From WQUF01 sp031549885 (GTDB lineage: Bacteria > Bacillota > Clostridia > Clostridiales > Clostridiaceae), in the NCBI GenBank assembly GCA_031549885.1, contig JAVBPD010000071.1, positions 1 to 64,000 of the forward strand: 64,000 nucleotides of DNA, given 5' to 3'. How positions within the stretch are numbered: the first letter of the stretch is position 1; the number at the start of each line of letters is the position of its first letter. Made by a program: the position numbers and the translations under genes. A model generated the notes under the pieces. That model made no database searches and was not told where the DNA came from. It saw only the letters and a list, made by a program, of their open reading frames with translations. Shown piece by piece: positions 46,063 to 55,651 of this stretch.

Positions 46063-49000
46063 CTATTTTCCAAGGAAAAAATCAAATATAGCCTTTTCTC
46101 CAGTTGTTGGCAATCCATAGCTTACTACAGTTAAATTAAAGTCTTGCCTTACATCGCTTGAAACCACTGAAACATCTTTCGAAACATCATCATATCCTTC
46201 TTTTGATGCTTTAACAGCATAACTACCTGATGTTAAATTATCTAATACATAGTACCCAGCTTTATCAGTTTCTGCGTTATTATCATTAGTTATAACTACA
46301 GCTTTCTCAATAGGTTTTTTGCTTCCAGAAACTTGTCCATAAATTAGATATCTATTATTTGATCCATTTTGCATCTCTAGGCTGAAATTGCATTCAGTCA
46401 TAGATGAAGGCATTACAGTGACTGTTTCATACTCTGAATTATATCCATCAGCGCTAGCTATTACATTGTAATCTCCTGCTTTTACTCCAGTTTTTACATA
46501 GTTTCCAAAGCTATCTGTTTCAACCTTTTCTCCAGCTATAATAGCATATGAATTAGGTATAGGTTGTCCATTTTCATTTGTTATCTTTCCGTAAATTGCT
46601 CCTTCATCTCCATCTTTAAGCAATATAGTTATAACTTGGCTGGCATTTGATGAAGTTAAAGTTACCTTTGCCGATCCTACGCTATATCCAGTTTTACTTG
46701 CGATTATGTAATATGTTCCATTTTGAAGGTTTGTATATAAAGCTTCACCATTTGCATCGGTGAGTTTATCTACTCCATTAAGTACAACTTTTGAATTTTC
46801 TAAAACTTCGCCTTTAGAATTTTTCACAATGACCTTTACATATGGCTCATCTGAATTGTTACAATCATCAGGAACCTGAGCTGTTACTTCATCTGATTTT
46901 ATTCCATCTGGTGTCTCTTCTACTACCTTTACTTTATCTCCTGGTTTTAATGGTGTAGGAATATCTGTTTTCCATTTTCCATTATCATCAACTGGTATGT
47001 CCTCTATTACTGTTCCATCTGGAAGAGTTAAATCTATTTTATCTCCAGGTGTTCCTTTTCCTGATATTGTAGTATCTCCAGGTTTTAATGGGTCAATTGT
47101 AGGTGTTGGTTTTTTAGTTTCGCTTGTACTATTATCTGTGGAATTATTTGTAGTGTTACTTGTACTATTGTTTCCATCTTCAGGAACTTGAGCTGTTACT
47201 TCATCTGATTTTATTCCACCTGGTGTCTCTTCTACTACTTTTACCTTATCTCCTGGTTTTAATGGCTTAGGAATATCTGTTTTCCAATTCCCATTATCAT
47301 CAACTGGTATGTCTTCTATTACTGTTCCATCTGGAAGAGTTAAATCTATTTTATCTCCAGGTGTTCCTTTTCCTGATATTGTAGTATCTCCAGGTTTTAA
47401 TGGGTCAATTGTAGGTGTTGGTTTTTTAGTTTCGCTTGTACTATTATCCGTTGAATTATTTGTAGTGTTACTTGTACTATTGTTTCCACCATCAGGAACT
47501 TGAGCTGTTACTTCATCTGATTTTATTCCACCTGGTGTCTCTTCTACTACTTTTACCTTATCTCTTGGTTTTAGTGGTGTTTCAATATCTGTTTTCCATT
47601 TTCCATTGTCATCAACTGGTATATCTTCTATTACTGTTCCGTCTGGAAGCGTTAAATCTATTTTGTCTCCAGGTGTTCCTTTTCCTGATATTGTAGTATC
47701 TCCAGGTTTTAATGGATCAATTGTAGGTGTTGGTTTTTTATCGCTTCCTTTTTCAAGAGCAAAATCTTTTACAATAGCTTCAGATGCAGGAATGCTAACT
47801 TGAGCTACTTCAGATTTATAACCATCTGCACTTGCTATTACTTTATGGCTTCCAGGTGCTAAATCTGTTATAACATAATTCCCAAAACTATCTACTATAC
47901 CAGTTTTTCCTTCACACACTACAGTAGCTTTTGATATTGTATTTCCAGTTTCTTTATCAGTAACTTTTCCTATTACTGCACCGTTTGTTCCAGGCGTTAA
48001 TATAATTACTATTTCTTTATGAGGATTTGAAACATTTATAGTTCCTTGAGCATATCCAACGTTGTAACCATCCTTCGAAGCTATAATATTGTAAGTTCCA
48101 AATTCTAACTCGCTAAAGGTAACCTTACCATCTTCATCAGTTATTTTTTCTACTCCATTTATAATTACTTTTGATCCTTTTAAAACCTCTGAACTATTTT
48201 TTACTATAACTGTTATTGAGCCATTAACAGGGTCAGATGGAACTAGCTTTACTGTGTTCTTTACAGTTACTTCAGTTGCAGCTTCTGATTCTTCTACAGA
48301 AAAGCTTATAGGATCTTTTGATAATTCATAACCATCTGGAGCTGTCTTTTCTACTAATGTATAGCTTCCTTTTGGCAAATTATTAACTGTTACTGTTCCT
48401 TCGTCATTTGTGGTAACAGTTTGAACTGTTTGGGAGTTTGAATTTTTTACCTCAAATTTAGCACCAGATAATGCCTTATTAGAGTCTTCAGAATCTACTT
48501 TATTTATTTTTAAATTATAACAAGCAGTTGGTTGAACATAAGAATCATCATTTAATTTGGAAAGATTGCTTGTTCCTGCAGAAGTTATTATTTTACCACC
48601 ATCATTGATTACTGTTATTGAACCTGAATTCATTCTAACATTTGATTCAACTGTAAATGTAAGCTTATAAGTTCCAGATACTAAAGCATCAAGATTCCAA
48701 TTAAATGAATTGTCGCTTCCTATTGTTGGGGTTTCATTTGGATAAGGTATTTGTACAATATTTCCTGTACTATCTGTAACCTTTGCGCTTGACTCTACAT
48801 AGTGAAAATTAGAATTAATCATTTCTTTCACAGATGCATCTTCTTGAATTGTTGTAGCTATAACGCTCCTTATTACATTTGCATATTCGTCAATAGTTCT
48901 AGTTTGGCTTTCAAAATCTGCATAAAATCCATTTGCACTTACAAGTGGAGAAACAGTGTTTTTAAAATATGAGTTATATGTATTGAAATTGCTAGTTCCA

Positions 49001-49671
49001 TAAGTTTCAGTTAAAAAATCTACATCTTTCCATAAAGCAGCTGCAAATTTAAAACCTTGATTTTTTATTTTCTTAATAGCTGATCCTACTTCATCCATAT
49101 ATGAAGTTTTTATTTCAAATCCATCTCCATCGCCATTTACATCAAATGTAGGAAATCCGTCTGTTACGAGCATGAATAAAACATCTTTATTGCTTTCTAA
49201 TTTTCCTCCTGATGCTTTATACATATCTAAAGCTTTATTAAGTGAAAGAGCTGTTGCAGTACCACCTTGCGCCGTTAAATTGTCAATTGCATTTTTTACT
49301 GAAGTTTTATCATTTGTAAGGGATGTTGCCATATCTTCTCTAACCACTGAATCAAATGGTACAAGCATTGCCTTATCTAAATTTTGATTAAGCATATCTA
49401 TAGACTGTTTAAGTGACTGTTTTACTATATCTAATGTTCCTGCCATAGAGCCAGATTCATCAAAAACTAAAACTAAATCAAATTTCTTTGTTCTCTCAGG
49501 TTTAACAATAGTATCCACTATATTGTATTGAATGGAACATTTATCAGTTATTTCAGGGTTTTTATTTAACTGATGTTGACCTTCAGCATATACATTCGTA
49601 TATTGGCTTAATGCTAAAGCTGAAGTTAAAGCTAAAGACAAAATGCTAAATCTCTTCTTTTTTGTATTCAT
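46063..49671 (-). CDS. VWA / SpaA / Big-repeat surface protein ending in a short LPTTG tail
   Basis: After a signal peptide (about 1-30), a von Willebrand A domain (about 64-270) carries metal-site residues DESGS (71-75), a Thr in GGTAT and VTDG. A SpaA/Cna-B-like domain (about 385-475) may form an isopeptide bond. CarboxypepD_reg-type modules (about 480-640 and 960-1190) flank three near-identical 104-residue Big-type repeats. The end is LPTTGEKAIFDFFLGK: the LPxTG motif is present but only 11 residues follow, shorter than a normal anchor. A surface adhesin or pilus-like role is inferred. Confidence 0.86.
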   Translation of the reverse strand: MNTKKKRFSILSLALTSALALSQYTNVYAEGQHQLNKNPEITDKCSIQYNIVDTIVKPERTKKFDLVLVFDESGSMAGTLDIVKQSLKQSIDMLNQNLDKAMLVPFDSVVREDMATSLTNDKTSVKNAIDNLTAQGGTATALSLNKALDMYKASGGKLESNKDVLFMLVTDGFPTFDVNGDGDGFEIKTSYMDEVGSAIKKIKNQGFKFAAALWKDVDFLTETYGTSNFNTYNSYFKNTVSPLVSANGFYADFESQTRTIDEYANVIRSVIATTIQEDASVKEMINSNFHYVESSAKVTDSTGNIVQIPYPNETPTIGSDNSFNWNLDALVSGTYKLTFTVESNVRMNSGSITVINDGGKIITSAGTSNLSKLNDDSYVQPTACYNLKINKVDSEDSNKALSGAKFEVKNSNSQTVQTVTTNDEGTVTVNNLPKGSYTLVEKTAPDGYELSKDPISFSVEESEAATEVTVKNTVKLVPSDPVNGSITVIVKNSSEVLKGSKVIINGVEKITDEDGKVTFSELEFGTYNIIASKDGYNVGYAQGTINVSNPHKEIVIILTPGTNGAVIGKVTDKETGNTISKATVVCEGKTGIVDSFGNYVITDLAPGSHKVIASADGYKSEVAQVSIPASEAIVKDFALEKGSDKKPTPTIDPLKPGDTTISGKGTPGDKIDLTLPDGTVIEDIPVDDNGKWKTDIETPLKPRDKVKVVEETPGGIKSDEVTAQVPDGGNNSTSNTTNNSTDNSTSETKKPTPTIDPLKPGDTTISGKGTPGDKIDLTLPDGTVIEDIPVDDNGNWKTDIPKPLKPGDKVKVVEETPGGIKSDEVTAQVPEDGNNSTSNTTNNSTDNSTSETKKPTPTIDPLKPGDTTISGKGTPGDKIDLTLPDGTVIEDIPVDDNGKWKTDIPTPLKPGDKVKVVEETPDGIKSDEVTAQVPDDCNNSDEPYVKVIVKNSKGEVLENSKVVLNGVDKLTDANGEALYTNLQNGTYYIIASKTGYSVGSAKVTLTSSNASQVITILLKDGDEGAIYGKITNENGQPIPNSYAIIAGEKVETDSFGNYVKTGVKAGDYNVIASADGYNSEYETVTVMPSSMTECNFSLEMQNGSNNRYLIYGQVSGSKKPIEKAVVITNDNNAETDKAGYYVLDNLTSGSYAVKASKEGYDDVSKDVSVVSSDVRQDFNLTVVSYGLPTTGEKAIFDFFLGK
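46870..47745 (-). repeat. Three tandem 312-bp repeats inside the VWA gene
   Basis: Corresponding positions recur exactly every 312 bp (for example 46997, 47309, 47621). Each copy encodes a Big-type domain (PTPTIDPLKPGDTTISGKG onwards) and, in the first two copies of the protein, a linker of Asn, Ser and Thr. The copies are nearly identical at DNA level, indicating recent expansion and likely copy-number variation. Confidence 0.9.
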
Positions 49672-49856
49672 TTTACTTGTTTCCTCCTAGAATAAAAATC
49701 GGGCGTATATTGTAATTTTAACATTTTTAACTTTTTTTATATTTTCTTTAAAATATTCATTAATTTGTAAATATATGTATATATTATATAATATTAATAA
49801 AAAATACATAATTTTGTCATGAAATGTTATTTTTTTGTCTCAAAATTCAAAAAAAA
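49672..49856. promoter_or_regulatory. AT-rich upstream region of the VWA gene
   Basis: This region carries the ribosome site (AGGAGG on the minus strand near 49684-49689) and presumably the promoter of the VWA surface-protein gene. With the two hairpins beyond it, the gap between genes is about 300 bp. I see no further gene and cannot assign a promoter with confidence. Confidence 0.45.
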
Positions 49857-49900
49857 TATAGAATTTAAGTTAAAATACTTGCTTTAACTTAAATTCTATA
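49857..49900 (-). terminator. Long perfect hairpin, second terminator of fhs-fchA
   Basis: TATAGAATTTAAGTTAAA (49857-49874) pairs perfectly over 18 bp with 49883-49900. On the minus strand it is followed by a run of eight T. It lies just beyond another terminator, shielding the surface-protein gene. Confidence 0.75.
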
Positions 49901-49913
49901 TAGTTTTATACGC

Positions 49914-49954
49914 AAAAATATTGCTTAAAACAAACTATTTTAAGCAATATTTTT
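49914..49954 (-). terminator. Terminator of fhs-fchA
   Basis: AAAAATATTGCTTAAAA (49914-49930) pairs perfectly over 17 bp with 49938-49954 around a 7-base loop. The minus strand then reads TTTTTGCG, a classical intrinsic terminator 20 bases after the fchA stop. Confidence 0.85.
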
Positions 49955-49972
49955 ATTTAAATTATATATAAA

Positions 49973-50587
49973 TCAGAAATCTATAGATAAAATGTTTTTT
50001 TCACGTTCAATAATATCGTTTTCCATCATCTGAATTTTACCGTTCATTTCATTTACAAAATCTACATCTTTAATGGATTTTAAATTTATCTTTACATTTA
50101 TAAATGCTGCAAGAGTAGCGCATCTTATTAACATTGCTGAAATTATTCCATCTGTAACAACTTGCTTATTACCTTTTTCAATGACTTTTTCAACAAATTC
50201 CATAGTGTCATAAGCTTTTTTGCCAAGTTCAAAGGGTACCTTTGCTGCATATTTAAGCGCTTCTTGTATTCTTTCAATTCTTATAGATTTTTCTTGATCG
50301 TTTGTTTTAGGAAGGGCTAGACAATCTAGTACTTCCATAAATGCTAAATCATCTTTTCTAATACAATCTAAATATTGAAGGCTTAAAGCACCTAATGACT
50401 CATTTATGGCATTTAACTCCACTCTAACATCGTCATATTCTTTTTTTGACACAGTAAGATTTATTACCATTTGGCTAAGAGAAGCACCTAAAGCAGCAAC
50501 ATATGCAGCAACCCCTCCACCACCTGGTTCAGCTTTTTCCGAAGAAACAGCCTCTAAAAATTCTACAAGGGTCATTTTTTTATACAT
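49973..50587 (-). CDS. fchA: Methenyltetrahydrofolate cyclohydrolase / formimino-THF cyclodeaminase
   Basis: FchA interconverts methenyl-THF and formyl-THF, or releases ammonia from formimino-THF. The 204-residue FTCD_C domain starts with MTLVEFLEAVSSEKAEPGGGGVAA, whose Gly-rich stretch is conserved. AAGGAGG precedes the ATG. It is 26 bp downstream of fhs, so together they link methenyl-THF to formate with ATP. In purine-fermenting clostridia the same pair processes formiminoglycine-derived one-carbon units; that connection here is inference. Confidence 0.9.
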   Translation of the reverse strand: MYKKMTLVEFLEAVSSEKAEPGGGGVAAYVAALGASLSQMVINLTVSKKEYDDVRVELNAINESLGALSLQYLDCIRKDDLAFMEVLDCLALPKTNDQEKSIRIERIQEALKYAAKVPFELGKKAYDTMEFVEKVIEKGNKQVVTDGIISAMLIRCATLAAFINVKINLKSIKDVDFVNEMNGKIQMMENDIIEREKNILSIDF

Positions 50588-50613
50588 ACAAACCTCCTTA
50601 TATAGATGTATCT

Positions 50614-52296
50614 TTAAAATAAGCCTGTTATAGTTCCATCTTCATCTATATCAATCTTTTCATAGGAAGGAAGTTTAGGAAGTCCTGGCATTGTCATAAT
50701 ATCTCCTGCCTCACATACTACAAATCCTGCACCTGAGGAAACTCTTACAGCTTTAATTGTAACTTTAAATCCCTTTGGAGCACCTACTATAGTTGAATCG
50801 CCAGTTAATGAATATTGAGTTTTTGCCATACAAATTGGTAAATTACCAAATCCTAATGCTTCAATAGTTTCTAATTGTTTTTTAGATTTACCTTCAAAAA
50901 TTATTCCATCTCCACCATATATTTCTTTAACTATAGTTTCAATTTTTTCTTGAAGTGGCATTTCATCTGGATATAAGTGTTTAAAGTTTGGTGTAGAACT
51001 ATCAACTAATTTTACTAGTTCTTCAGCCATTTCTATTCCGCCTTCTCCGCCATCTGTAAAGCAATTATTTACAACGGCTTTAACTCCTAAATCACTGCAT
51101 AACTTTAATAAAGCATTGATTTCATCGTCAGTATCAGAATAGAATTTATTAATAGCAACCATTGCAGGAATTCCAAATTTACTTATATTGCTTACGTGCC
51201 TTTCAAGGTTTGGAAATCCTTGTTTTAAAGCATCGATATTTTCCTTGTTTAAATCTACTTTAGCAACTCCACCATTGTGTTTTAAAGCTCTAACTGTAGT
51301 TACTATTACAACTGCTGAAGGAGTTAATCCACCATATCTACATTTAATATCTAAGAATTTTTCTCCACCAAGATCTGCACCAAATCCTGCTTCTGTAACA
51401 CAATAATCGCCGATCTTTAAAGCAAGTCTAGTTGCTAAAATTGAATTACAACCATGGGCGATATTTGCAAAAGGTCCTCCATGAATGAAGGCTGGTGTAT
51501 TTTCAAGAGTTTGAACTAGATTAGGTTTAATGGCATCTTTCATTAAAAGTGCCATAGCTCCTTGAACTTTTAAATCACGACATCTTACAGGATTTCCTGT
51601 TAAATCATATGCTACTATTATTTCTCCACATCTTCTCTTTAAATCTTCAAGGCTTGTGGAAAGGCACAATATAGCCATAACCTCTGAAGCAACAGTTATC
51701 ATAAAGGCTTCTTCTCTTGGGAAACCGTTAGCTTTACCTCCTAATGATACAATTATATCTCTAAGAGCTCTGTCATTCATATCAATAACTCTTTTCCATA
51801 CAATGTTTCTAACATCTATATTTAAAGAGTTTCCTTGATGAATATGATTATCTATTGCTGCTGCTAAAAGGTTATTTGCAGCTGTTATAGCATGCATATC
51901 CCCAGTAAAATGCAAGTTTATATCTTCCATTGGAACAACTTGAGAATATCCACCACCAGCAGCTCCGCCTTTAACACCAAATACTGGTCCTAAAGAAGGC
52001 TCTCTAAGTGCTACTATAGTTTTCTTACCAATCTTATTAAGTGCTTGACCAAGTCCAATTGTTGTAGTTGATTTACCTTCTCCAGCTGGTGTTGGGTTAA
52101 TTGCAGTTACTAAAACAAGTTTTCCATCTTCTTTGTCTTTTAGTCTTTCAAGTGCATCTAATGAAATTTTTGCTTTGTAATTTCCATAAAGCTCAACTTC
52201 GTCTTCAAAAATTCCGCAGCTTGTAGCAATTTCCATAACAGGTTTCATTTTGCTGGCTTGTGCAATTTCAATATCGCTAGGTACCACTTTACTCAT
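50614..52296 (-). CDS. fhs: Formate-tetrahydrofolate ligase
   Basis: This enzyme makes 10-formyl-THF from formate, THF and ATP, or runs in reverse to gain ATP. The protein (560 residues) has the P-loop-like [10 protein letters not shown], the conserved [20 protein letters not shown] region and [16 protein letters not shown]. The start is the ATG at 52296, behind GAGGTGAG; a GTG nine bases upstream lies inside that site. It is the first gene of fhs-fchA and has its own promoter. Confidence 0.96.
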   Translation of the reverse strand: MSKVVPSDIEIAQASKMKPVMEIATSCGIFEDEVELYGNYKAKISLDALERLKDKEDGKLVLVTAINPTPAGEGKSTTTIGLGQALNKIGKKTIVALREPSLGPVFGVKGGAAGGGYSQVVPMEDINLHFTGDMHAITAANNLLAAAIDNHIHQGNSLNIDVRNIVWKRVIDMNDRALRDIIVSLGGKANGFPREEAFMITVASEVMAILCLSTSLEDLKRRCGEIIVAYDLTGNPVRCRDLKVQGAMALLMKDAIKPNLVQTLENTPAFIHGGPFANIAHGCNSILATRLALKIGDYCVTEAGFGADLGGEKFLDIKCRYGGLTPSAVVIVTTVRALKHNGGVAKVDLNKENIDALKQGFPNLERHVSNISKFGIPAMVAINKFYSDTDDEINALLKLCSDLGVKAVVNNCFTDGGEGGIEMAEELVKLVDSSTPNFKHLYPDEMPLQEKIETIVKEIYGGDGIIFEGKSKKQLETIEALGFGNLPICMAKTQYSLTGDSTIVGAPKGFKVTIKAVRVSSGAGFVVCEAGDIMTMPGLPKLPSYEKIDIDEDGTITGLF

Positions 52297-52329
52297 AGTT
52301 CTCACCTCATAATATTTATTATTGATTAC

Positions 52330-52424
52330 ATAACCTAGGGTTATTTAATATAAAAAAACACTAAAATTATGTAAATGTTTCCTTACTACTTACACATTTT
52401 ATATCACTAAATACTCAAAGTCAA
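52330..52424 (-). promoter_or_regulatory. Promoter and inverted repeat upstream of fhs
   Basis: On the minus strand TTGACT (52419-52424) and TAAAAT (52396-52401) are separated by 17 bp. Downstream in the leader, ATAACC and GGTTAT (52330-52344) form a perfect 6-bp inverted repeat that could be an operator. No THF or ZTP riboswitch is recognisable. Confidence 0.6.
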
Positions 52425-52497
52425 CCTTATAATAAAATAGCCAGCCATAAAGGGCAAAAATATTTTATTTATAGACAGACGGTGCCACAAAAAAACA

Positions 52498-52526
52498 TTG
52501 ACTCTTTTATACTAGAATGATAACAT
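52498..52526 (+). promoter_or_regulatory. Promoter of the beta-phosphoglucomutase-like gene
   Basis: TTGACT (52498-52503) and TAACAT (52521-52526) are separated by 17 bp; TG two bases before the -10 makes it an extended type. It lies about 40 bases before the start codon. Confidence 0.6.
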
Positions 52527-52565
52527 AATTTAAATCAAATATGCTATATATTGAGAGGATTTATT

Positions 52566-53201
52566 ATGGATATTAAAGGGGTAATTTTTGATTTAGACGG
52601 AGTTATAGTAAGTACAGATCATTATCATTTTCTTGGATGGAAAAGACTTGCTGATGAAGAAGGTATTTTTTTTGATGAAGAAATAAATAATAGGTTAAGA
52701 GGCGTAAGTCGCATGGAAAGCCTTAATATAATTTTAGAAAGATCAAAGAAAACATATAACGATGAAGAAAAAAATGAAATGGCTCAAAGAAAAAATAATT
52801 ACTATGTTGAATATCTTTCAAACCTTACAGATAAAGATATATTGCCAAATGTGTTTAAAGTATTAGAAAAACTAAAAGAAAAAAACATTAAAATTGCCAT
52901 TGGTTCTTCAAGCAAAAATACTCCCATTATTTTAAAAAGAATTGGGCTTAGCGAATATTTTGATGCAATTGCAGATGGAAATGATATTAAAAAAAGCAAG
53001 CCAGATCCTGAAGTGTTTTTATTAGCTTGTGAAAGATTAAAGTTATCACCTAAAGAATGCGCTGTAGTTGAAGATGCAAAATCTGGAATTGATGCAGCAA
53101 AATCTGCTAAAATGGTTGGTATAGCCATAAGCGATGCTTTTTCATATGAAAAAGCAGATTATTCTTTAAAAAATATAGAAGATATTTTAAATTTAGTTTA
53201 A
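52566..53201 (+). CDS. pgmB: Beta-phosphoglucomutase-like HAD enzyme
   Basis: The HAD core begins GVIFDLDGVI with the nucleophile and acid Asp 9 and Asp 11. The segment TDHYHFLGWKRLADEEGI and the cap (RLRGVSRMESL) match beta-phosphoglucomutase, which converts beta-glucose 1-phosphate to glucose 6-phosphate. GSSSKN and EDAKSGIDAA are the later HAD motifs. The start is ATG 52566 behind GAGAGGA. It supplies the step expected after the GH65 phosphorylase at 6.5-8.8 kb. About 211 residues, normal. Confidence 0.9.
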   Translation: MDIKGVIFDLDGVIVSTDHYHFLGWKRLADEEGIFFDEEINNRLRGVSRMESLNIILERSKKTYNDEEKNEMAQRKNNYYVEYLSNLTDKDILPNVFKVLEKLKEKNIKIAIGSSSKNTPIILKRIGLSEYFDAIADGNDIKKSKPDPEVFLLACERLKLSPKECAVVEDAKSGIDAAKSAKMVGIAISDAFSYEKADYSLKNIEDILNLV

Positions 53202-53215
53202 GTTGTACAAATAAT

Positions 53216-53247
53216 GTAGGGTCAAATCATTAACATTTTGACCCTAC
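53216..53247. terminator. Bidirectional terminator
   Basis: GTAGGGTCAAA (53216-53226) pairs with TTTGACCCTAC (53237-53247) between the convergent pgmB and GH25 genes. Confidence 0.75.
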
Positions 53248-53253
53248 GCTATA

Positions 53254-54126
53254 TTAATTCTTAAAATCTGAATCTTTTACGCTTCCTATGACATATTTCA
53301 TTCCATTGCCAACATTATCTTTATTTTTAGTAATTCGGTATCTTGTTTCTCCTAACTGATTAACAAAAGATATGCCATCATATAAATAAAAATTGCCACT
53401 TATTCTTTTAAAAGGTTTTAAATCATCATAGGAGCCATAAATAGGAGAATTGTGCAAAGTTACCTTATCTCCTGCTCTATAAAACCTACTTTCCCTAAAC
53501 CTTTTTAAATTATTATAACCACCATTTAAAATTATAGAAGCATAATCTTTATAAGAATAATTTAGATCAACATCTCCTTCAATTCCATTTACCCTTCCAG
53601 TATTTGAATATTGCCACATTCCAGTAATGCCAAGATAATCGTTATTTCCATCATATTGAGCAACCCAATGATCATATTTTTTTAGCCTTCCATCATCTAA
53701 AACATGTGTAAACCAATATAAATTTGCATAAATCATCGGAAAATAATTAGCCTCAACTAAAGTATTTAAGAAAACTACAGATATATCAGTTAAAACCTCT
53801 TTTGATAGATCTTCTAAAGAACTATCTTCTATATCAAAAGCTAAAGGATAAGTCATATTATAACCGCTTACTACATCAAGAAAATGCAAAGCTTCCTGCC
53901 TAGATTCTTCAACATTTCTTGCATGACAATAGTGATATGCTCCAACATTAACGCCATTTTGCAAAGCTTCAGTTGCATTTTTTGAAAAATTTTGATCAAC
54001 TCTTTTAGGTCCTATAGTTGCACGTACCATTGCAAATTCCATGCCAGCGTCTAAAACATCTTTCCAATTTATATCTTTTTGATATTCACTTACATCAATT
54101 CCATTAATAGGCAAAAATCTATTCAC
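53254..54126 (-). CDS. GH25 lysozyme with C-terminal SH3-like domain
   Basis: This muramidase cleaves peptidoglycan glycan strands. The GH25 domain (about 6-195) contains GIDVSEYQ, FDIEDS and DVDLNY, with the usual Asp/Glu catalytic set. A C-terminal SH3-like module (about 215-285, starting FYRAGDKVTLH) resembles wall-binding tails of clostridial lysins. There is no signal peptide, so export would be by lysis, a holin or another route. The GTG start abuts GGAG; TTG at 54114 is a better-spaced alternative. No other phage genes are nearby. Confidence 0.88.
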   Translation of the reverse strand: MNRFLPINGIDVSEYQKDINWKDVLDAGMEFAMVRATIGPKRVDQNFSKNATEALQNGVNVGAYHYCHARNVEESRQEALHFLDVVSGYNMTYPLAFDIEDSSLEDLSKEVLTDISVVFLNTLVEANYFPMIYANLYWFTHVLDDGRLKKYDHWVAQYDGNNDYLGITGMWQYSNTGRVNGIEGDVDLNYSYKDYASIILNGGYNNLKRFRESRFYRAGDKVTLHNSPIYGSYDDLKPFKRISGNFYLYDGISFVNQLGETRYRITKNKDNVGNGMKYVIGSVKDSDFKN

Positions 54127-54253
54127 TCCAAATTTCTTTATATTTTCAATTATATGATAAAAAACTAATTATATTTCTTAAATAAATAATAAAAATTCCC
54201 TTGTTACCAAAATATATAAATATTAAAATAAAAATGAAAGGAGTTTTAAGAAA

Positions 54254-55651
54254 ATGGATAATAAAAATATTTGTATAAATACTTACATTGTACCTCACCC
54301 TCCACTTGCTATAAGTGAAATTGGGTTAGGTGATGAAAACAACATACAAAAGACATTAGATTCATTTAATGAAATAAGCTCTAAAATTTGCCACATTAAA
54401 CCTGAAGTCATAATTTTTATTACTCCTCACAGCATAATGTATCAAGATTATATACACATATCTCCTGGAAACAAAGCCTTTGGTGATTTTTCTTCCTTTG
54501 GTGTAAAAAAGGTCAAATTTAATGTAACCTATGATTCAGAATTAATAAATGAAATAGATGCACATTGTAAAGTTAAAAATTTTCCTGCAGGAACTCTAGG
54601 AGAAAGGGATTCTCATCTTGATCATGGAGTTATGGTTCCAATGTACTTTATAAATAAAAAATATACCGATTATAAAATGGTAAGAATAGGCATATCAGGA
54701 TTGAGCTTTAAAGAGCATTATGAGTTTGGCGTTATTTTAATGGATTGCATAAAAAAGCTTAATAAAAAAGCTGTCATAGTTGCAAGTGGCGATTTATCTC
54801 ACAAATTAAAAGCTTCAGGACCTTATGGCTATTTAAAGGAAGGAGAAGAGTTTGATAAAGAAATTTGCAGGATAATAGAATCAAATGATTTTTCTAAATT
54901 CTTTGATTTTACAGAAGATTTTTGTGAAGCTGCAGGAGAATGTGGCCTTCGTTCATTTATAGTTATGGCAGGTGCTTTAGACGGGAAATTAGTAAATAGT
55001 AAGCTATTAAGTTATGAAGGGCCTTTTGGAGTTGGCTATGCGATTGGATCATTTGAGGCTACTTGTGAAGACCAATCACGCTTTTTTTTAAAGTCATATG
55101 AAAAAAATTTAAATTATAAAATGGATGAAATAAGAAAGAATGAAAGCATTTATACGAATCTTGCAAGAAAATCCTTAGAAGAATATGTGATAAACAATAA
55201 GAAAATAGATTCCATTGAAAACTTGCCTGAAGAAATGTTAAATAAAAAAGCTGGAGTTTTTGTTTCTATAAAAAAAGAAGGACAATTAAGAGGATGCATT
55301 GGCACTATTTCTCCAGTTCAAAAAAATATTGCCCTTGAAATAATTAAGAATGCTTTAAGTGCAGGTTTAAAGGACCCTAGATTTTTGCCAGTTACAAAGG
55401 ATGAACTTAATTTGCTTGAATATAGTGTGGATATATTAGAAGAGCCTGAATATATAGATTCTAAAGATTTATTAAATGTTAAAGAATATGGAGTAATTGT
55501 ATCTTGTAGTGGAAGAAGTGGTCTTTTGCTTCCAAATCTTGAAGGAATTAATTCAGTTGATGAACAAATTTCAATAGCCCTTAAAAAAGCAGGTATATTA
55601 GAAAAAGAGAATTATAAACTTCAAAGATTTAAGGTAGTGAGATATAAATGA
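54254..55651 (+). CDS. AmmeMemoRadiSam proteins B and A fused (MEMO1-like + AMMECR1)
   Basis: The N-terminal half (about 1-270) is a MEMO/extradiol-dioxygenase-like domain with conserved His/Asp motifs (VPHPP, TPHS, DSHLDHG, SGDLSHK). The C-terminal half (about 285-465) is an AMMECR1 domain with LRGCIGTISP near residue 345. The radical SAM partner gene overlaps the stop by 4 bp. These three components form a conserved set whose biochemical function I do not know. It is cytoplasmic with no signal. AGGAG precedes the ATG. Confidence 0.9.
   Translation: MDNKNICINTYIVPHPPLAISEIGLGDENNIQKTLDSFNEISSKICHIKPEVIIFITPHSIMYQDYIHISPGNKAFGDFSSFGVKKVKFNVTYDSELINEIDAHCKVKNFPAGTLGERDSHLDHGVMVPMYFINKKYTDYKMVRIGISGLSFKEHYEFGVILMDCIKKLNKKAVIVASGDLSHKLKASGPYGYLKEGEEFDKEICRIIESNDFSKFFDFTEDFCEAAGECGLRSFIVMAGALDGKLVNSKLLSYEGPFGVGYAIGSFEATCEDQSRFFLKSYEKNLNYKMDEIRKNESIYTNLARKSLEEYVINNKKIDSIENLPEEMLNKKAGVFVSIKKEGQLRGCIGTISPVQKNIALEIIKNALSAGLKDPRFLPVTKDELNLLEYSVDILEEPEYIDSKDLLNVKEYGVIVSCSGRSGLLLPNLEGINSVDEQISIALKKAGILEKENYKLQRFKVVRYK

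Noticed and set aside
46870..47745. CRISPR-like direct repeats
   Set aside because: The period is 312 bp and the repeats are coding domains of a surface protein, not short repeats with spacers.
52303..52305. GTG start for fhs
   Set aside because: It lies inside the ribosome site GAGGTGAG; the ATG at 52296 has correct spacing and gives the usual N-terminus.
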